Source: Acidimicrobiales bacterium
GTDB taxonomy: Bacteria; Actinomycetota; Acidimicrobiia; Acidimicrobiales; JAHWLA01
Reading direction: 5' to 3'
Assembly (NCBI GenBank): GCA_035536915.1
Contig: DATLNE010000012.1
Location: 1-64,000 of the forward strand
DNA: 64,000 bases
The notes under the pieces are model-generated. The model made no database searches, was not told the origin of the DNA, and was given only the letters and a program-made list of their open reading frames with translations. Shown here piece after piece: positions 51,916-60,327 of the stretch. Within the stretch, counting starts at the first letter, position 1. The number at the start of each line of letters is the position of its first letter. The translations under genes and the position numbers were made by a program.

Positions 51916-53125
51916 GTTCGCGCTCCAGGTCGGCGAAGGCGTCGATGACGGCCTTGGCCTCGAACGCTCGATTGCGTTTGCCGACGTTCACCTGTTTCAG
52001 CACGCCCGCTTCCAGCAACCGCTCGACGGCGCCGTTGGCCGCCTGGAAGCTGCGCCCGATGAGCTCTGCTGCCCCCGCTGCGGTCACGACGGGGGCGCCC
52101 GGCAGCCGGCGCACGAGCAGGTCGACGGACGAGTCGGCCCGTACCTTGCCGAGCGCCTCGCGCCACTGCTTCTGGATGTCGGCGATGCGTGCTTCGAAGG
52201 CCCGGGCATCGTCGACCGCCTGTCGACAGGCAGCGGCGAACTGGGCGACCCAACTGTTGATGCCGTCGTGGGCTGCTCTCGAATCCGCCCGGCCCCGGTA
52301 GCGCGTGGCGGTCAATCCCTCGACGTAGGACGCGGACGACCGCGCCAAGGCCATCGACAGCGGAGGCAACACACGGGGAGCCACCCCTCGGCGGCGTAGG
52401 ACGACGTGGCTGAGCGCTCTCCCCACTCGGCCATTGCCGTCGGCGAACGGGTGGATCGTCTCGAACTGGGCATGGGCGACGGCGGCCTGGGCCACGGCCG
52501 GAAGCGTGTCGAGGTTGCAGAACGTCAGCAGGTCCTGGACCAGCGGCGCCACATGGTCGGGCGGAGGCGGCACGAAGGATGCCCGGCACGGCGTGTACGC
52601 ACTGCCGCCGATCCAGTTCTGCCGATGACGGAGGCGACCGGCGAACTCCTTGGCCCCGGGGGTGCGGGCCAGCAGCCGACGGTGGACTTCGAGCAGACCG
52701 TCGATGGTGAGGACGGGGGCAGCGGAGAGCGAGTCCACGGCCCACCGCATCGCCTCGATGTTGCCGAGCACCTCTTCCGCGGTTACGTCGTCGGCCGGCA
52801 CCCCCATGCTCAGAGCGGACTCGGCGCGCAGCAGGCGGCGTCCGCCGATCTGCAGCCCCTCGATGTGCGACGACGCCACCGACTCGCTGCGCAAGAGCAG
52901 GCGTGCCAACGCTTCGGTGTCGACCAGCGCGGATGCTTCGAGGTTGAGCCGGGTTATCGCTGCCTCGGCATCGGCGACATCGGCCGCCACGTCGGCGTCG
53001 AGCATCATTCCCCGGCCCACGAGCGGGTCCGGTACGTATGCCTCGTACTCGCACCCGTGCCGGTCGCGACGCGGGAGTCCTGCCGCGGGCGAGGGTGGCC
53101 ACTCCATTCTCAGGACCTTGCTCAT
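51887..53125 (-). CDS. Fic family protein with C-terminal winged-helix domain
   Basis: The 412-residue protein carries the Fic core motif HPFADGNGRVGR (residues about 226-237) for AMP transfer from ATP to a target hydroxyl. The inhibitory-helix motif SSHIEG near residue 85 marks N-terminal self-inhibition (class II). Residues about 330-400 look like a winged helix (APVVTAAGAAELIGRSFQAANGAVERLLEAGVLKQVN). ATG 53125 follows an AAGGAG Shine-Dalgarno that forms the edge of a perfect inverted repeat. The wHTH plus the repeat suggest self-repression. No separate antitoxin gene is seen. Confidence 0.9.
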   Translation of the reverse strand: MSKVLRMEWPPSPAAGLPRRDRHGCEYEAYVPDPLVGRGMMLDADVAADVADAEAAITRLNLEASALVDTEALARLLLRSESVASSHIEGLQIGGRRLLRAESALSMGVPADDVTAEEVLGNIEAMRWAVDSLSAAPVLTIDGLLEVHRRLLARTPGAKEFAGRLRHRQNWIGGSAYTPCRASFVPPPPDHVAPLVQDLLTFCNLDTLPAVAQAAVAHAQFETIHPFADGNGRVGRALSHVVLRRRGVAPRVLPPLSMALARSSASYVEGLTATRYRGRADSRAAHDGINSWVAQFAAACRQAVDDARAFEARIADIQKQWREALGKVRADSSVDLLVRRLPGAPVVTAAGAAELIGRSFQAANGAVERLLEAGVLKQVNVGKRNRAFEAKAVIDAFADLERELSSPAAGPG

Positions 53126-53132
53126 GTCGACT

Positions 53133-53167
53133 CCTTGTTAAAGGTTACATAATAACCTTTAACAAGG
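53133..53167. promoter_or_regulatory. Perfect 15-bp inverted repeat, probable Fic operator
   Basis: CCTTGTTAAAGGTTA (53133-53147) and TAACCTTTAACAAGG (53153-53167) are exact reverse complements with a 5-nt spacer CATAA. The site is strikingly AT-rich compared with its surroundings and ends 8 nt from the fic start, overlapping the fic Shine-Dalgarno and probable core promoter. It also lies about 50 nt upstream of the citE-like -10. Confidence 0.68.
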
Positions 53168-53217
53168 GCTCTCGCCGTTCAAGGTTGTGGGGTTGGCGTC
53201 GCCTGGTTACCGGCTCG

Positions 53218-53223
53218 TAGCAT
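53218..53223 (+). promoter_or_regulatory. Putative -10 box (TAGCAT) of the CitE-like gene
   Basis: TAGCAT ends 7 nt before ATG 53231, a leaderless pattern. Confidence 0.45.
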
Positions 53224-53230
53224 TCCGGGC

Positions 53231-54178
53231 ATGTCCGAACGCACGAGGAACTTGCCCCGCCGGTCCTGCCTCTCGGTCCCGGCTTCGAGCGAGAAGATGC
53301 TCGGCAAGGCGCCCGGCCTGCCCGCCGACATGGTGTTCCTCGACCTCGAGGACTCGGTGGCACCCCTGGAGAAGGAGTCGGCTCGGGCCAAGGCCGTCGA
53401 TGCCATCAAGAACCAGGACTGGGGCGACAAGATCCTCTGCGTCCGCATCAACGCCTGGGACACCAAGTGGACCTACGGCGACGTCATCGAGGTCGTCGGC
53501 AATGCCGGTGAGCGCCTCGAAGAGGTCATGCTCCCCAAGGTGCAGTCGGCCGCCGAGGTCGTGGCCATGGACCTGCTGTTGACCCAGGTCGAGCAGAACG
53601 CCGGCCTGCCCGTCGGCCACATCGGCATCGAGGCCCAGATCGAGACGGCCCGTGGCCTCATCAACGTCGAAGAGATCTGCGCCGCCTCCAAGCGGCTGGA
53701 GACCATCATCCTCGGCCCCGTCGATTTCTCGGCCTCGATGGAGATGCCGTCGCTGTTGGGCGGCCTGCAGATCCCCGAGTACCCGGGCGACTACTTCCAC
53801 TATCCGTTCATGAAGATCCTCATGGCGGGCCGGGCCAACGGCCTCCAGGTCATCGACGGCCCCTATGTGAAGGTCCGCGATCCCGAGGGCTTCCGCGACT
53901 TCTGCACCCGCACGCAGATCCTCGGCTACGACGGCAAGTGGGCGCTGCACCCCGACCAGGTCACCATCCTCAACGAGGTGTTCTCGCCCTCGCAGGAGCA
54001 GTTCGACCGGGCCTGGGCCGTGCTCGACGCCTACAAGGAAGCCACCGAAGGCGCGGAGCGCAAGGGCGCCGTCATGTTCGGTGACGAGATGATCGACGAG
54101 GCCTCGCGCAAGGTGGCCGTGAAGATGGTCAGCCGGGGCGAGCGCGCCGGCCTCAAGCGCACAAACGCGGCCCAGTAG
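53231..54178 (+). CDS. HpcH/HpaI-CitE family CoA-ester lyase (malyl-CoA lyase-like)
   Basis: A 315-residue TIM-barrel lyase: RRSCLSVPASSEKMLGKAPGLPADMVFLDLEDSVAPLEKESAR (Mg-binding ED), VRINAWDTKWTYGDV, MLPKVQSAAEV, IGIEAQIETARGLINVEEI, LGPVDFSASMEMP and GYDGKWALHPDQV. It fits malyl-CoA/beta-methylmalyl-CoA lyases or citramalyl-CoA lyases, which split CoA esters into acetyl- or propionyl-CoA plus glyoxylate or pyruvate. The methylsuccinyl-CoA-dehydrogenase-like gene 2 kb away favours a role in the ethylmalonyl-CoA pathway. Confidence 0.88.
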   Translation: MSERTRNLPRRSCLSVPASSEKMLGKAPGLPADMVFLDLEDSVAPLEKESARAKAVDAIKNQDWGDKILCVRINAWDTKWTYGDVIEVVGNAGERLEEVMLPKVQSAAEVVAMDLLLTQVEQNAGLPVGHIGIEAQIETARGLINVEEICAASKRLETIILGPVDFSASMEMPSLLGGLQIPEYPGDYFHYPFMKILMAGRANGLQVIDGPYVKVRDPEGFRDFCTRTQILGYDGKWALHPDQVTILNEVFSPSQEQFDRAWAVLDAYKEATEGAERKGAVMFGDEMIDEASRKVAVKMVSRGERAGLKRTNAAQ

Positions 54179-54186
54179 GCACGACC

Positions 54187-54873
54187 GTGGCGGGCCGACG
54201 GCACGCCATCGACGTCGTCATCCCGGCTCGCAACGAGGGCCTCACCGTGGCCGACGTGGTGCTCGCTTGCCACGGCTGCCGCTACGTCCGCGACATCATC
54301 GTGGTCGACGACGGCTCCACCGACGACACCGCGGCCAAGGCGGCCGGTGCCGGGGCGCGAGTCGTCGCACGCACGCCGGGCGGGTCCAAGGCCCACGCCA
54401 TGCGAGCTGGCGTCGACGCCACCGACGCCGAGGCGGTGTTCTTCGTCGATGCCGACCTGCTCGGCCTGCGCAGCCATCACCTCGACGCCATTTGCGAGCC
54501 GGTCGTCGACGGCCGCGCCGTCATGTCGATCGGCACCTTCGACTACGGCGCGTGGAACCCCGTCGTCCTGCGCTTCCCGCCGACCACCGGCGAGCGGGTC
54601 CTGCCTCGCTGGGCCTTCGACGCGGTGGCCCCAGACAAGCTCGACGGCTACACCATCGAGGTGATGATCAACGAGGTCATCGCCGAGGGGCGGCTGCTCA
54701 CCACGGCCCGGGTGATGAAGGGCGTGACCCATCGCACCAAGCGCGACAAGTTCGGGCCGGTTGAGGGATGGCGGCGCTCGTGGCGCATGTTCTGGCAGCT
54801 GGTCGGCCTGGCCCGGGTGGTGCGCCTGCGGACGTACTGGTTCTACCTGCGCGACCTGACTATTGAGACGTAG
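54187..54873 (+). CDS. Family 2 glycosyltransferase
   Basis: The 228-residue enzyme has the GT-A fold signatures DVVIPARNEGLTVADVVLAC, IIVVDDGSTDDTAAKAAGAGARVV, GGSKAHAMRAGVDA and the DxD-type FFVDADLLGL. It resembles small actinobacterial GT2 proteins distantly related to glucosyl-3-phosphoglycerate synthase, but is shorter. No transmembrane helix is evident. GTG 54187 lies 8 nt after the CitE-like stop, so co-transcription is likely. Confidence 0.83.
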   Translation: MAGRRHAIDVVIPARNEGLTVADVVLACHGCRYVRDIIVVDDGSTDDTAAKAAGAGARVVARTPGGSKAHAMRAGVDATDAEAVFFVDADLLGLRSHHLDAICEPVVDGRAVMSIGTFDYGAWNPVVLRFPPTTGERVLPRWAFDAVAPDKLDGYTIEVMINEVIAEGRLLTTARVMKGVTHRTKRDKFGPVEGWRRSWRMFWQLVGLARVVRLRTYWFYLRDLTIET

Positions 54874-54882
54874 TCCTTCGAG

Positions 54883-54906
54883 AACCGTCCTGTGATTCGG
54901 GCGGTT
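54883..54906 (+). terminator. Hairpin after the glycosyltransferase gene
   Basis: AACCGTCC (54883-54890) pairs with GGGCGGTT (54899-54906), 8 bp with one G-T pair and an 8-nt loop. No T-run follows; the hairpin precedes the -10 box of the next gene. Confidence 0.35.
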
Positions 54907-54913
54907 GCGCCGC

Positions 54914-54919
54914 TACCAT
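54914..54919 (+). promoter_or_regulatory. Putative -10 box (TACCAT) of the ASH/DGGIF-repeat protein
   Basis: TACCAT would start a transcript near 54926, giving a leader of about 30 nt that holds a GAAGGGA Shine-Dalgarno before ATG 54956. Confidence 0.35.
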
Positions 54920-54955
54920 CCGAAGTTCACGCGGGGGCACTCGAAGGGACACACA

Positions 54956-56245
54956 ATGAAGCAACGGCGGTATTCGCACGCGAGCGCGGTGGTCGCCGCC
55001 ATCGTCGGCCTCTCAGCGTGGCTCGTGCCGGCCTCGCCTGCGGCTGCAGCAGGCTCCCTCTCGATCGATAGAGTCCACATCGACTTCGGCGCCCAGCGCG
55101 TGGGGACGTACGGGGGCGTCGAGCGCCTCACCGTCACAGCCACCGGGGAAGCCGTCGACATCGAGAGCGTCGACCTGGTCGGCGGCTCGGCCCGCTACGA
55201 CTTCACGCCGGTCGACCCTGTAGACGGTGCGACCGATTGCTGGTCGGACTCGGTCGTGACATTGGCGGTGGGCGAGAGCTGTGTCGTCGACCTCGTCTTC
55301 TGGCCTGACGACGACGGGCGCCGCACGAGCACTCTCCAGTTCGCGACCGACGCCGAGAGCAACCCCTCTCTCCCGGTGGCCGGCTTCGGGACGGTGGGCT
55401 ACTTCATCGCCGGATCGGCCGGCCAGGTCGCCAACTTCGGCGATGCCAACGACCTCGGTGACGTCTCGCACCTCCCGCTGAACTCGCCGATCGTGGGCAT
55501 GGCGGCCACCCCGAACGGCGAAGGCTTCTGGCTGGCAGCGGCCGATGGCGGCGTCTTCGCCTTCGGCAACGCCCGGTTCCTCGGCAGCAAGGGCGGGCAA
55601 CCGTTGAACCAGCCGATCGTCGGCATGGCGGCCACGCCCGACGGCGCCGGCTATTGGCTGGTGGCTGCTGACGGTGGCATCTTCACCTTTGGTACCGCCC
55701 CGTTCCTGGGCAGCAAGGGCGGCCAGCCGCTGAACCAGCCCATCGTCGGCATGGCTGCCGACCCGTGGGGGGCCGGCTACTGGCTGGTGGCCCGCGACGG
55801 CGGCATCTTCACCTTCGGCGACGTGCCCTTCCACGGCTCCAAGGGCGGCCAACACCTCAACCAGCCCATGGTCGCCATGGGGGCCACGCCGACCGGCGAC
55901 GGCTATCACACCTTGGCACTCGACGGCGGCGTGTTCACCTTCGGCGACGCCGAGTTCCACGGCTCCAAGGGCGGCCAGCCGCTCAACGCGCTGATGGTGG
56001 GGATGGCGGAGACCCCGACCGGCCACGGCTATTGGACGGTGGCGGCCGACGGCGGCATCTTCACCTTCGGTGACGCCCCCTTCCACGGCAGCCTCGGCCA
56101 CATCGGTGTCGACGATGTCATCACCATGGCGGGGACCGCGCCGCCTGCATTCCCAGCGATGTTCGGCCTCGCCTCGGCGGCGGCCGCCGATGGCGGTCGT
56201 GCCCCCCGTCAGGTGCTCCCCGAGAGCAGGCGGACGAGCAGTTAG
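54956..56245 (+). CDS. Secreted protein with ASH/choice-of-anchor-like domain and five DGGIF-type repeats
   Basis: The 429-residue protein has a signal peptide ([25 protein letters not shown]). Residues 32-150 look like an Ig-type ASH/choice-of-anchor domain ([39 protein letters not shown] ... [22 protein letters not shown]). Five repeats of about 42 residues follow, with [39 protein letters not shown] as the clearest unit. They match the modules of the protein at 26018. The C terminus is basic and unanchored. ATG 54956 has a GAAGGGA Shine-Dalgarno; the earlier in-frame ATG 54905 would put the signal peptide too far in. Confidence 0.82.
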   Translation: [429 protein letters not shown]

Positions 56246-57831
56246 CTCTTGGCGGCTTCGACGAGGCGGCGGGCGATGACCTTCAGAGCGAGGATCTCGT
56301 CCGCCCCCTCGAAGATCGACAGCACACGGGCGTCGACGAAGTACCGGCTCACGGGGAACTCCTCGGCGTAGCCCATCCCGCCGTGGATCTGCATGGCCTC
56401 CCGGGTCACCCACTCGGCGGCCCGGCACACGTAGGCCTTGACCATCGAGGCTTCCATGGCGCCTTCGCCCTTGGCCATGAGCCGGGCCACTTGGTAGGCG
56501 AACTGGCGGCTGGCCTGGATGATCACACCCATGCGGGCGAGCTTGGCCTGCGTCAGTTGGTAGTCGCCCACGGGCTTGCCGAAGACCTTGCGCTCCTCCG
56601 CGTACGACAGCGCCGCCTCGTAGGCCGCCTGCATGACGCCGACGGCGCGGGCCGCGGTCTGGAGCCGCCCGTTCTCGAAGCCCTCCATCTGGAGGTAGAA
56701 GCCGCGGCCCATGCCCTGCTCGCCGCCGATGAGGTTGGCGGCGGGGACGAGCCAGTTGTCGAAGGCCACCTCGTAGGAGTGCATGCCGCGGTAGCCGATG
56801 GTGTCGATGGGCCGGCCCTCCATTTTCCCGCCCTCTGGCTGGGTGAGCTCGAAGCCGTGGCCGTCACCGCGTTCCTTGGGCACGATGAACAGGCTGAGCC
56901 CGCGGTGGCCCTTGGAGCGGTCGGGGTCGGTGCGGGCCAGCAGCATGAGCACGTCGGCCCGAGCGGCGAAGGTGCACCACGTCTTGACGCCGTTGATGCG
57001 CCAGCCGCCGTTGGCCTCGTCGGGCGTGGCCGTGACCTTGATGCCCGCCACGTCGGAGCCGAAGTCGGGCTCGGTGACCGCCACCGCGTTCATGATCTCG
57101 CCGGTGGCCAGACGGGGCAGCCACTCGTGCTTCTGCTCCTCGGTGCCGCCCTTGACCAGTGCCCGAGTGAGGATCTCGGGTCGGGTGATGAGCGAGCCGC
57201 CCACGCCGAGCGAACCCCGGCTCAGTTCCTCGGTGGCCACCACCATGGCCAGGTACTCGCCCTCGCCGGCCGAAGCGAAGCCGCCGTACTCCTCGGGCAC
57301 GCTGAGCCCGAAGGTGCCGATCTCGGCCAGCCCGGAGATGACGCGCTCGGGGATGTCCTCGTTGTTGCGATGGACGTGCTCGGCCACCGGCCGGATCTCG
57401 TCCTCGGCGAAACGGCGGAAGGTGTCCTGCACCATCTCGAAGTCGGTGTCGAGGTGGCGCGGCCCCTGCTCGCCTGCCAGCGAGGCCAGGAACTCGGGCG
57501 AGCGGTAGGTGCGCACGAAGTCGCGGGCGCCGTCGAGGGCGCCCGGCGTGGTGCCGAACTCCTCTTCCCGGCCCAGGATGCGGGCGCTGACGTCGTACAC
57601 GGCGTCGGCCACGAAGGCGCAGGCGATGCGGGCCTCGACGTCGCCCTTGGCCCCGTAGTCGAGGATGGCTCGGGCGTTTTCGACGGCGGCCGAGGCGTGG
57701 GCGGTCTCGTAGGCGAGGACCTGGTGGTCGTCGAGGTCGCCGAGGGTGGCGAGGTGGCGAGCGGCGCCGTCGGTGACGGCCTTGGCCAGCTCGACAGCGG
57801 ACGCGGCGGCGTTGAGGTCGGGAGCACCCAT
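56242..57831 (-). CDS. Acyl-CoA dehydrogenase, probable methylsuccinyl-CoA dehydrogenase
   Basis: The 529-residue flavoenzyme carries the ACAD core in residues about 140-525 (FAEDEIRPVAEHVHRNNEDIPERVISGLAEIGTFGLSVPEEYGG, TEPDFGSDVAGIKVTATP, NGVKTWCTFA, AMQIHGGMGYAEEFPVSRYFVDARVLSIFEGADEILALKV). An extra N-terminal helical domain of about 135 residues precedes it. This extended form and the FEGADEIL end fit (2S)-methylsuccinyl-CoA dehydrogenase of the ethylmalonyl-CoA pathway. The specific substrate is inferred. TACCCT 6 nt upstream supports ATG 57831. Confidence 0.85.
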   Translation of the reverse strand: MGAPDLNAAASAVELAKAVTDGAARHLATLGDLDDHQVLAYETAHASAAVENARAILDYGAKGDVEARIACAFVADAVYDVSARILGREEEFGTTPGALDGARDFVRTYRSPEFLASLAGEQGPRHLDTDFEMVQDTFRRFAEDEIRPVAEHVHRNNEDIPERVISGLAEIGTFGLSVPEEYGGFASAGEGEYLAMVVATEELSRGSLGVGGSLITRPEILTRALVKGGTEEQKHEWLPRLATGEIMNAVAVTEPDFGSDVAGIKVTATPDEANGGWRINGVKTWCTFAARADVLMLLARTDPDRSKGHRGLSLFIVPKERGDGHGFELTQPEGGKMEGRPIDTIGYRGMHSYEVAFDNWLVPAANLIGGEQGMGRGFYLQMEGFENGRLQTAARAVGVMQAAYEAALSYAEERKVFGKPVGDYQLTQAKLARMGVIIQASRQFAYQVARLMAKGEGAMEASMVKAYVCRAAEWVTREAMQIHGGMGYAEEFPVSRYFVDARVLSIFEGADEILALKVIARRLVEAAKS

Positions 57832-57837
57832 GGCGAG

Positions 57838-57843
57838 AGGGTA
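57838..57843 (-). promoter_or_regulatory. Putative -10 box (TACCCT) of the acyl-CoA dehydrogenase gene
   Basis: Reverse-strand TACCCT ends 6 nt before ATG 57831, leaderless pattern. Confidence 0.42.
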
Positions 57844-57882
57844 CCGACCGGTAACTCCGCCCCACCAACCCCGGGACGGAGG

Positions 57883-58527
57883 TCAGCCGGGGCGGCGGGC
57901 GACGACGGTGACCAGCGGGGGCAGGACGACGGGGTCGTCGCCGGGGTCGACCTCGGTGAGCACGGTCAAGTAGTCGCGCACCGGGCCGTCGCCGACGCCC
58001 GCGGGGGCTTCGGCCCAGGCGTCGACCAGTTCGAGCCCGGCGTCGCGAGCCAGGGCAGGCAGCACGGCGCCCACGTCGGGGTGGCGGGCATCGGGCATCG
58101 ACAACGCCACGCCGCCGACACGCCCCGCGGTCGTGATGGGTTCCTGCGCCACCACCCAACCGCCCGGTCGCACCGACATCGCCATGCGCTGCAGGACGGC
58201 GACGGGCTCGTGCACGTGCATCAGCAGGAACCGGCAAAAGGCCAAATCGACGGGCTCGGGCAGCGTCAGCGCTTCTGCTGCCTGGGTGATGGCGAGCACC
58301 TGGGCGTGGGCGGCGGCCGCCTTGGCCACCTCGTCGCGGGCCTGGGGGTCGCTGTCGACGGCGTAGACCCGCCCGTCGCGCCCCACGATCTCGGCCAGCG
58401 CCACCGTCACGTCGCCGCCACCGGCGCCCACGTCGACGCACCGCCACCCCTCACGCAAGCCCAGCCGGTCGAGGGCGGTGGCCAGCGGCCGGCGGTACAC
58501 GTCGTTGCGCAGCCCGAGCTCGATCAC
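57883..58527 (-). CDS. Class I SAM-dependent methyltransferase
   Basis: A 214-residue methyltransferase with SAM motif I VDVGAGGGDVTVALAEIVG, the acidic motif II VYAVDSDPQARDEV, and CRFLLMHVHEPVAVLQRMAMSVRPGGWVVAQEP (motifs IV-V). The target is unknown. GTG 58527 is chosen for the leaderless TACCGT just upstream, which overlaps the stop codon of the previous gene. Longer in-frame extensions run antisense-like through that gene and were rejected. Confidence 0.85.
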   Translation of the reverse strand: MIELGLRNDVYRRPLATALDRLGLREGWRCVDVGAGGGDVTVALAEIVGRDGRVYAVDSDPQARDEVAKAAAAHAQVLAITQAAEALTLPEPVDLAFCRFLLMHVHEPVAVLQRMAMSVRPGGWVVAQEPITTAGRVGGVALSMPDARHPDVGAVLPALARDAGLELVDAWAEAPAGVGDGPVRDYLTVLTEVDPGDDPVVLPPLVTVVARRPG

Positions 58528-58531
58528 GTCC

Positions 58532-60301
58532 TCACGGTAGGCGGGCCAGGAGGGAGGCCGCTTCGGCGTTGGCCGGGTCGAGCCGGCGGGCTTCCTCGGC
58601 CGCTCGCCGGGTGCCATCCGGGTCGCCGAGCGCGGCGCGCAACTTGGCCAGGTTGATCCACGCGGGCACGTGGTCGGGCTTGATCGCCAGCGTGAGCTCC
58701 AGCTTCGCCACTGCCCGCCCGCGCAGGTCGCGATCGCCGCGGGTGGCGTTCGACCAGGCGTTGAGCAGCAGGGCATGGCCGTTGTGTACTTCCCAGTTGT
58801 GCGGGTCGAGCTCGGCCGCCCGGCGCCAGGAGCCGTCGGCGGCGGGGTACTCACCCGCCTGCCCGAGGGCCCGCGCCCGTCCGGCCAAGGCGTGCACGCT
58901 GTGCGGCTGCCAGGCCAGCACGTCGTCGTAGTGGCGCATGGCTTCGTCGAAACGACGCCCCCGCTCGTCGGCGAACGCCGCACCGAAGCGATACGTCGGC
59001 TGGCCCGGGTGCCACGACGCCGCCGTCTCCCAATCGCCGCTGCCCGCGGCCAGGTCGGCCCGCAGCGCCACAGCGCCGAGGACGACGACAGCGGCCGCGG
59101 CGACGGTCCGCGCCACCATCGGCGCCTGCTTCCGTGTCGCCTTGGCCGCAGGCGCGGAGGCAGCCACGATCCCGGCGATCATCACCCAGCCCAGCAACGC
59201 CAACGGCGGCACGTCGATCGACACGAACGCCTGCGCCAGGTAGGCGGCCAGGCCCGCCACGAAGACGGCGGCCTCACGCCGGGCCCGCCGGAACGCCAGC
59301 ACGATCACCGCCGCGTAGGCGGCGAAGCCGAGCACGCCGGTGTCGGTGGCCTTCTCCAGCAGCACGTTGTGGGGCTTGTCGGCGATCTGCATGCCGAGGG
59401 TGCGCCCGTCCTCGCCTGAACGGTGGGCGGGGAAGGCGAACTCGAAGGTGTCGGGGCCGGTCCCGATGACGGGGGAGTCCAAGAACACCTGCCACGCGCC
59501 CGCCCATTGGCGGCCCCGTGCTTCGACGCTCTCCGTTCGCAACAGTTCGGTGCGCTCTACGAACGACGGCCGCAGGGCGACGAGTGCGAGGGCGACGCCG
59601 GTCAGCGCGCCCGCACCCACCCAGACCCGTCGCGGCACGCGATCGCGCTCGACGATGCCGAGGACGAGCAAGCCGACCGCTCCCGCCAACAGCCCGCCAC
59701 GGCTGCGGGTGGCGACGAGCCCGGCGGCGACCACGAGGGTGGCGGCGCCGAACAACCACCGGTTGCGCATGAGCGCGGCGCGCACGCCGAAGGGCAGCGC
59801 CATGCCGAGCAGCCCGCCTGCGAAGTCGGGGTTGCCCATGAAACCCGCCGCGTAGCGAGTGGTGCCGCCCGCCGCCTGCTCCCACTCGTACACGTCCACG
59901 CCTGCCGTCTGCAGCAGCACATAGGCGGCCACCACGGCGGCCGAGCCCACGACGGCGACCGGCACGAGGTCGAGCCGGTCGGGGCGGCCCCGGAAGGCGA
60001 CGACCACCAGCGCTGCGAACCAGAGGTACACGAGCAGCGGCAGGAGGCCGCCGTAGCGCTGGTGCGAGCCGAACACCGAGTCGAGGACGCTGCGCGAGAA
60101 CAACGACGAGATGGCGACGACGCCGACGTAGGCGACGACCGCCCACTCGAGGGCGCCCATGCGAATGGAGCGCAGCCGCCCCGGCGATGCCAGCCAACCG
60201 ACAGCGGCGGCTACGGCGACGACGACCAGCTTGGGCAGCCCGAAGATGTCGGCCGCGGGCGGCAGGATCACCAGTGGCACCGCCACCAAGGCGGCCAGCA
60301 C
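58532..60301 (-). CDS. O-antigen ligase-like polymerase with C-terminal TPR region
   Basis: The 589-residue protein has 10-12 transmembrane helices in residues 1-400, the Wzy/WaaL-type loop (RYAAGFMGNPDFAGGLLGMALPFGVRAA and RQWAGAWQVFLDSPVIGTGPDTFEFAFPAHR), and a C-terminal part of TPR-like helices (FDEAMRHYDDVLAWQPHSVHALAGRARALGQAGEYPAADGSWRRAAELDPHNWEVHNGHALLL). It may polymerise or ligate surface polysaccharide. GTG 60301 is the best start; the frame upstream runs into the neighbouring gene's end with no ATG. Confidence 0.82.
   Translation of the reverse strand: MLAALVAVPLVILPPAADIFGLPKLVVVAVAAAVGWLASPGRLRSIRMGALEWAVVAYVGVVAISSLFSRSVLDSVFGSHQRYGGLLPLLVYLWFAALVVVAFRGRPDRLDLVPVAVVGSAAVVAAYVLLQTAGVDVYEWEQAAGGTTRYAAGFMGNPDFAGGLLGMALPFGVRAALMRNRWLFGAATLVVAAGLVATRSRGGLLAGAVGLLVLGIVERDRVPRRVWVGAGALTGVALALVALRPSFVERTELLRTESVEARGRQWAGAWQVFLDSPVIGTGPDTFEFAFPAHRSGEDGRTLGMQIADKPHNVLLEKATDTGVLGFAAYAAVIVLAFRRARREAAVFVAGLAAYLAQAFVSIDVPPLALLGWVMIAGIVAASAPAAKATRKQAPMVARTVAAAAVVVLGAVALRADLAAGSGDWETAASWHPGQPTYRFGAAFADERGRRFDEAMRHYDDVLAWQPHSVHALAGRARALGQAGEYPAADGSWRRAAELDPHNWEVHNGHALLLNAWSNATRGDRDLRGRAVAKLELTLAIKPDHVPAWINLAKLRAALGDPDGTRRAAEEARRLDPANAEAASLLARLP
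58534..58539 (-). promoter_or_regulatory. Putative -10 box (TACCGT) overlapping the polymerase stop codon
   Basis: Reverse-strand TACCGT shares its last base region with the TGA stop of the O-antigen-ligase-like gene (58534-58532) and ends 6 nt before GTG 58527. Confidence 0.4.
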
Positions 60302-60327
60302 CGCCCGCTCGGAGGTGGCCGAGTTGG

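Noticed and set aside
54883-54906. Canonical Rho-independent terminator
   Set aside because: The hairpin is good but no T-run follows; kept only as a low-confidence terminator.
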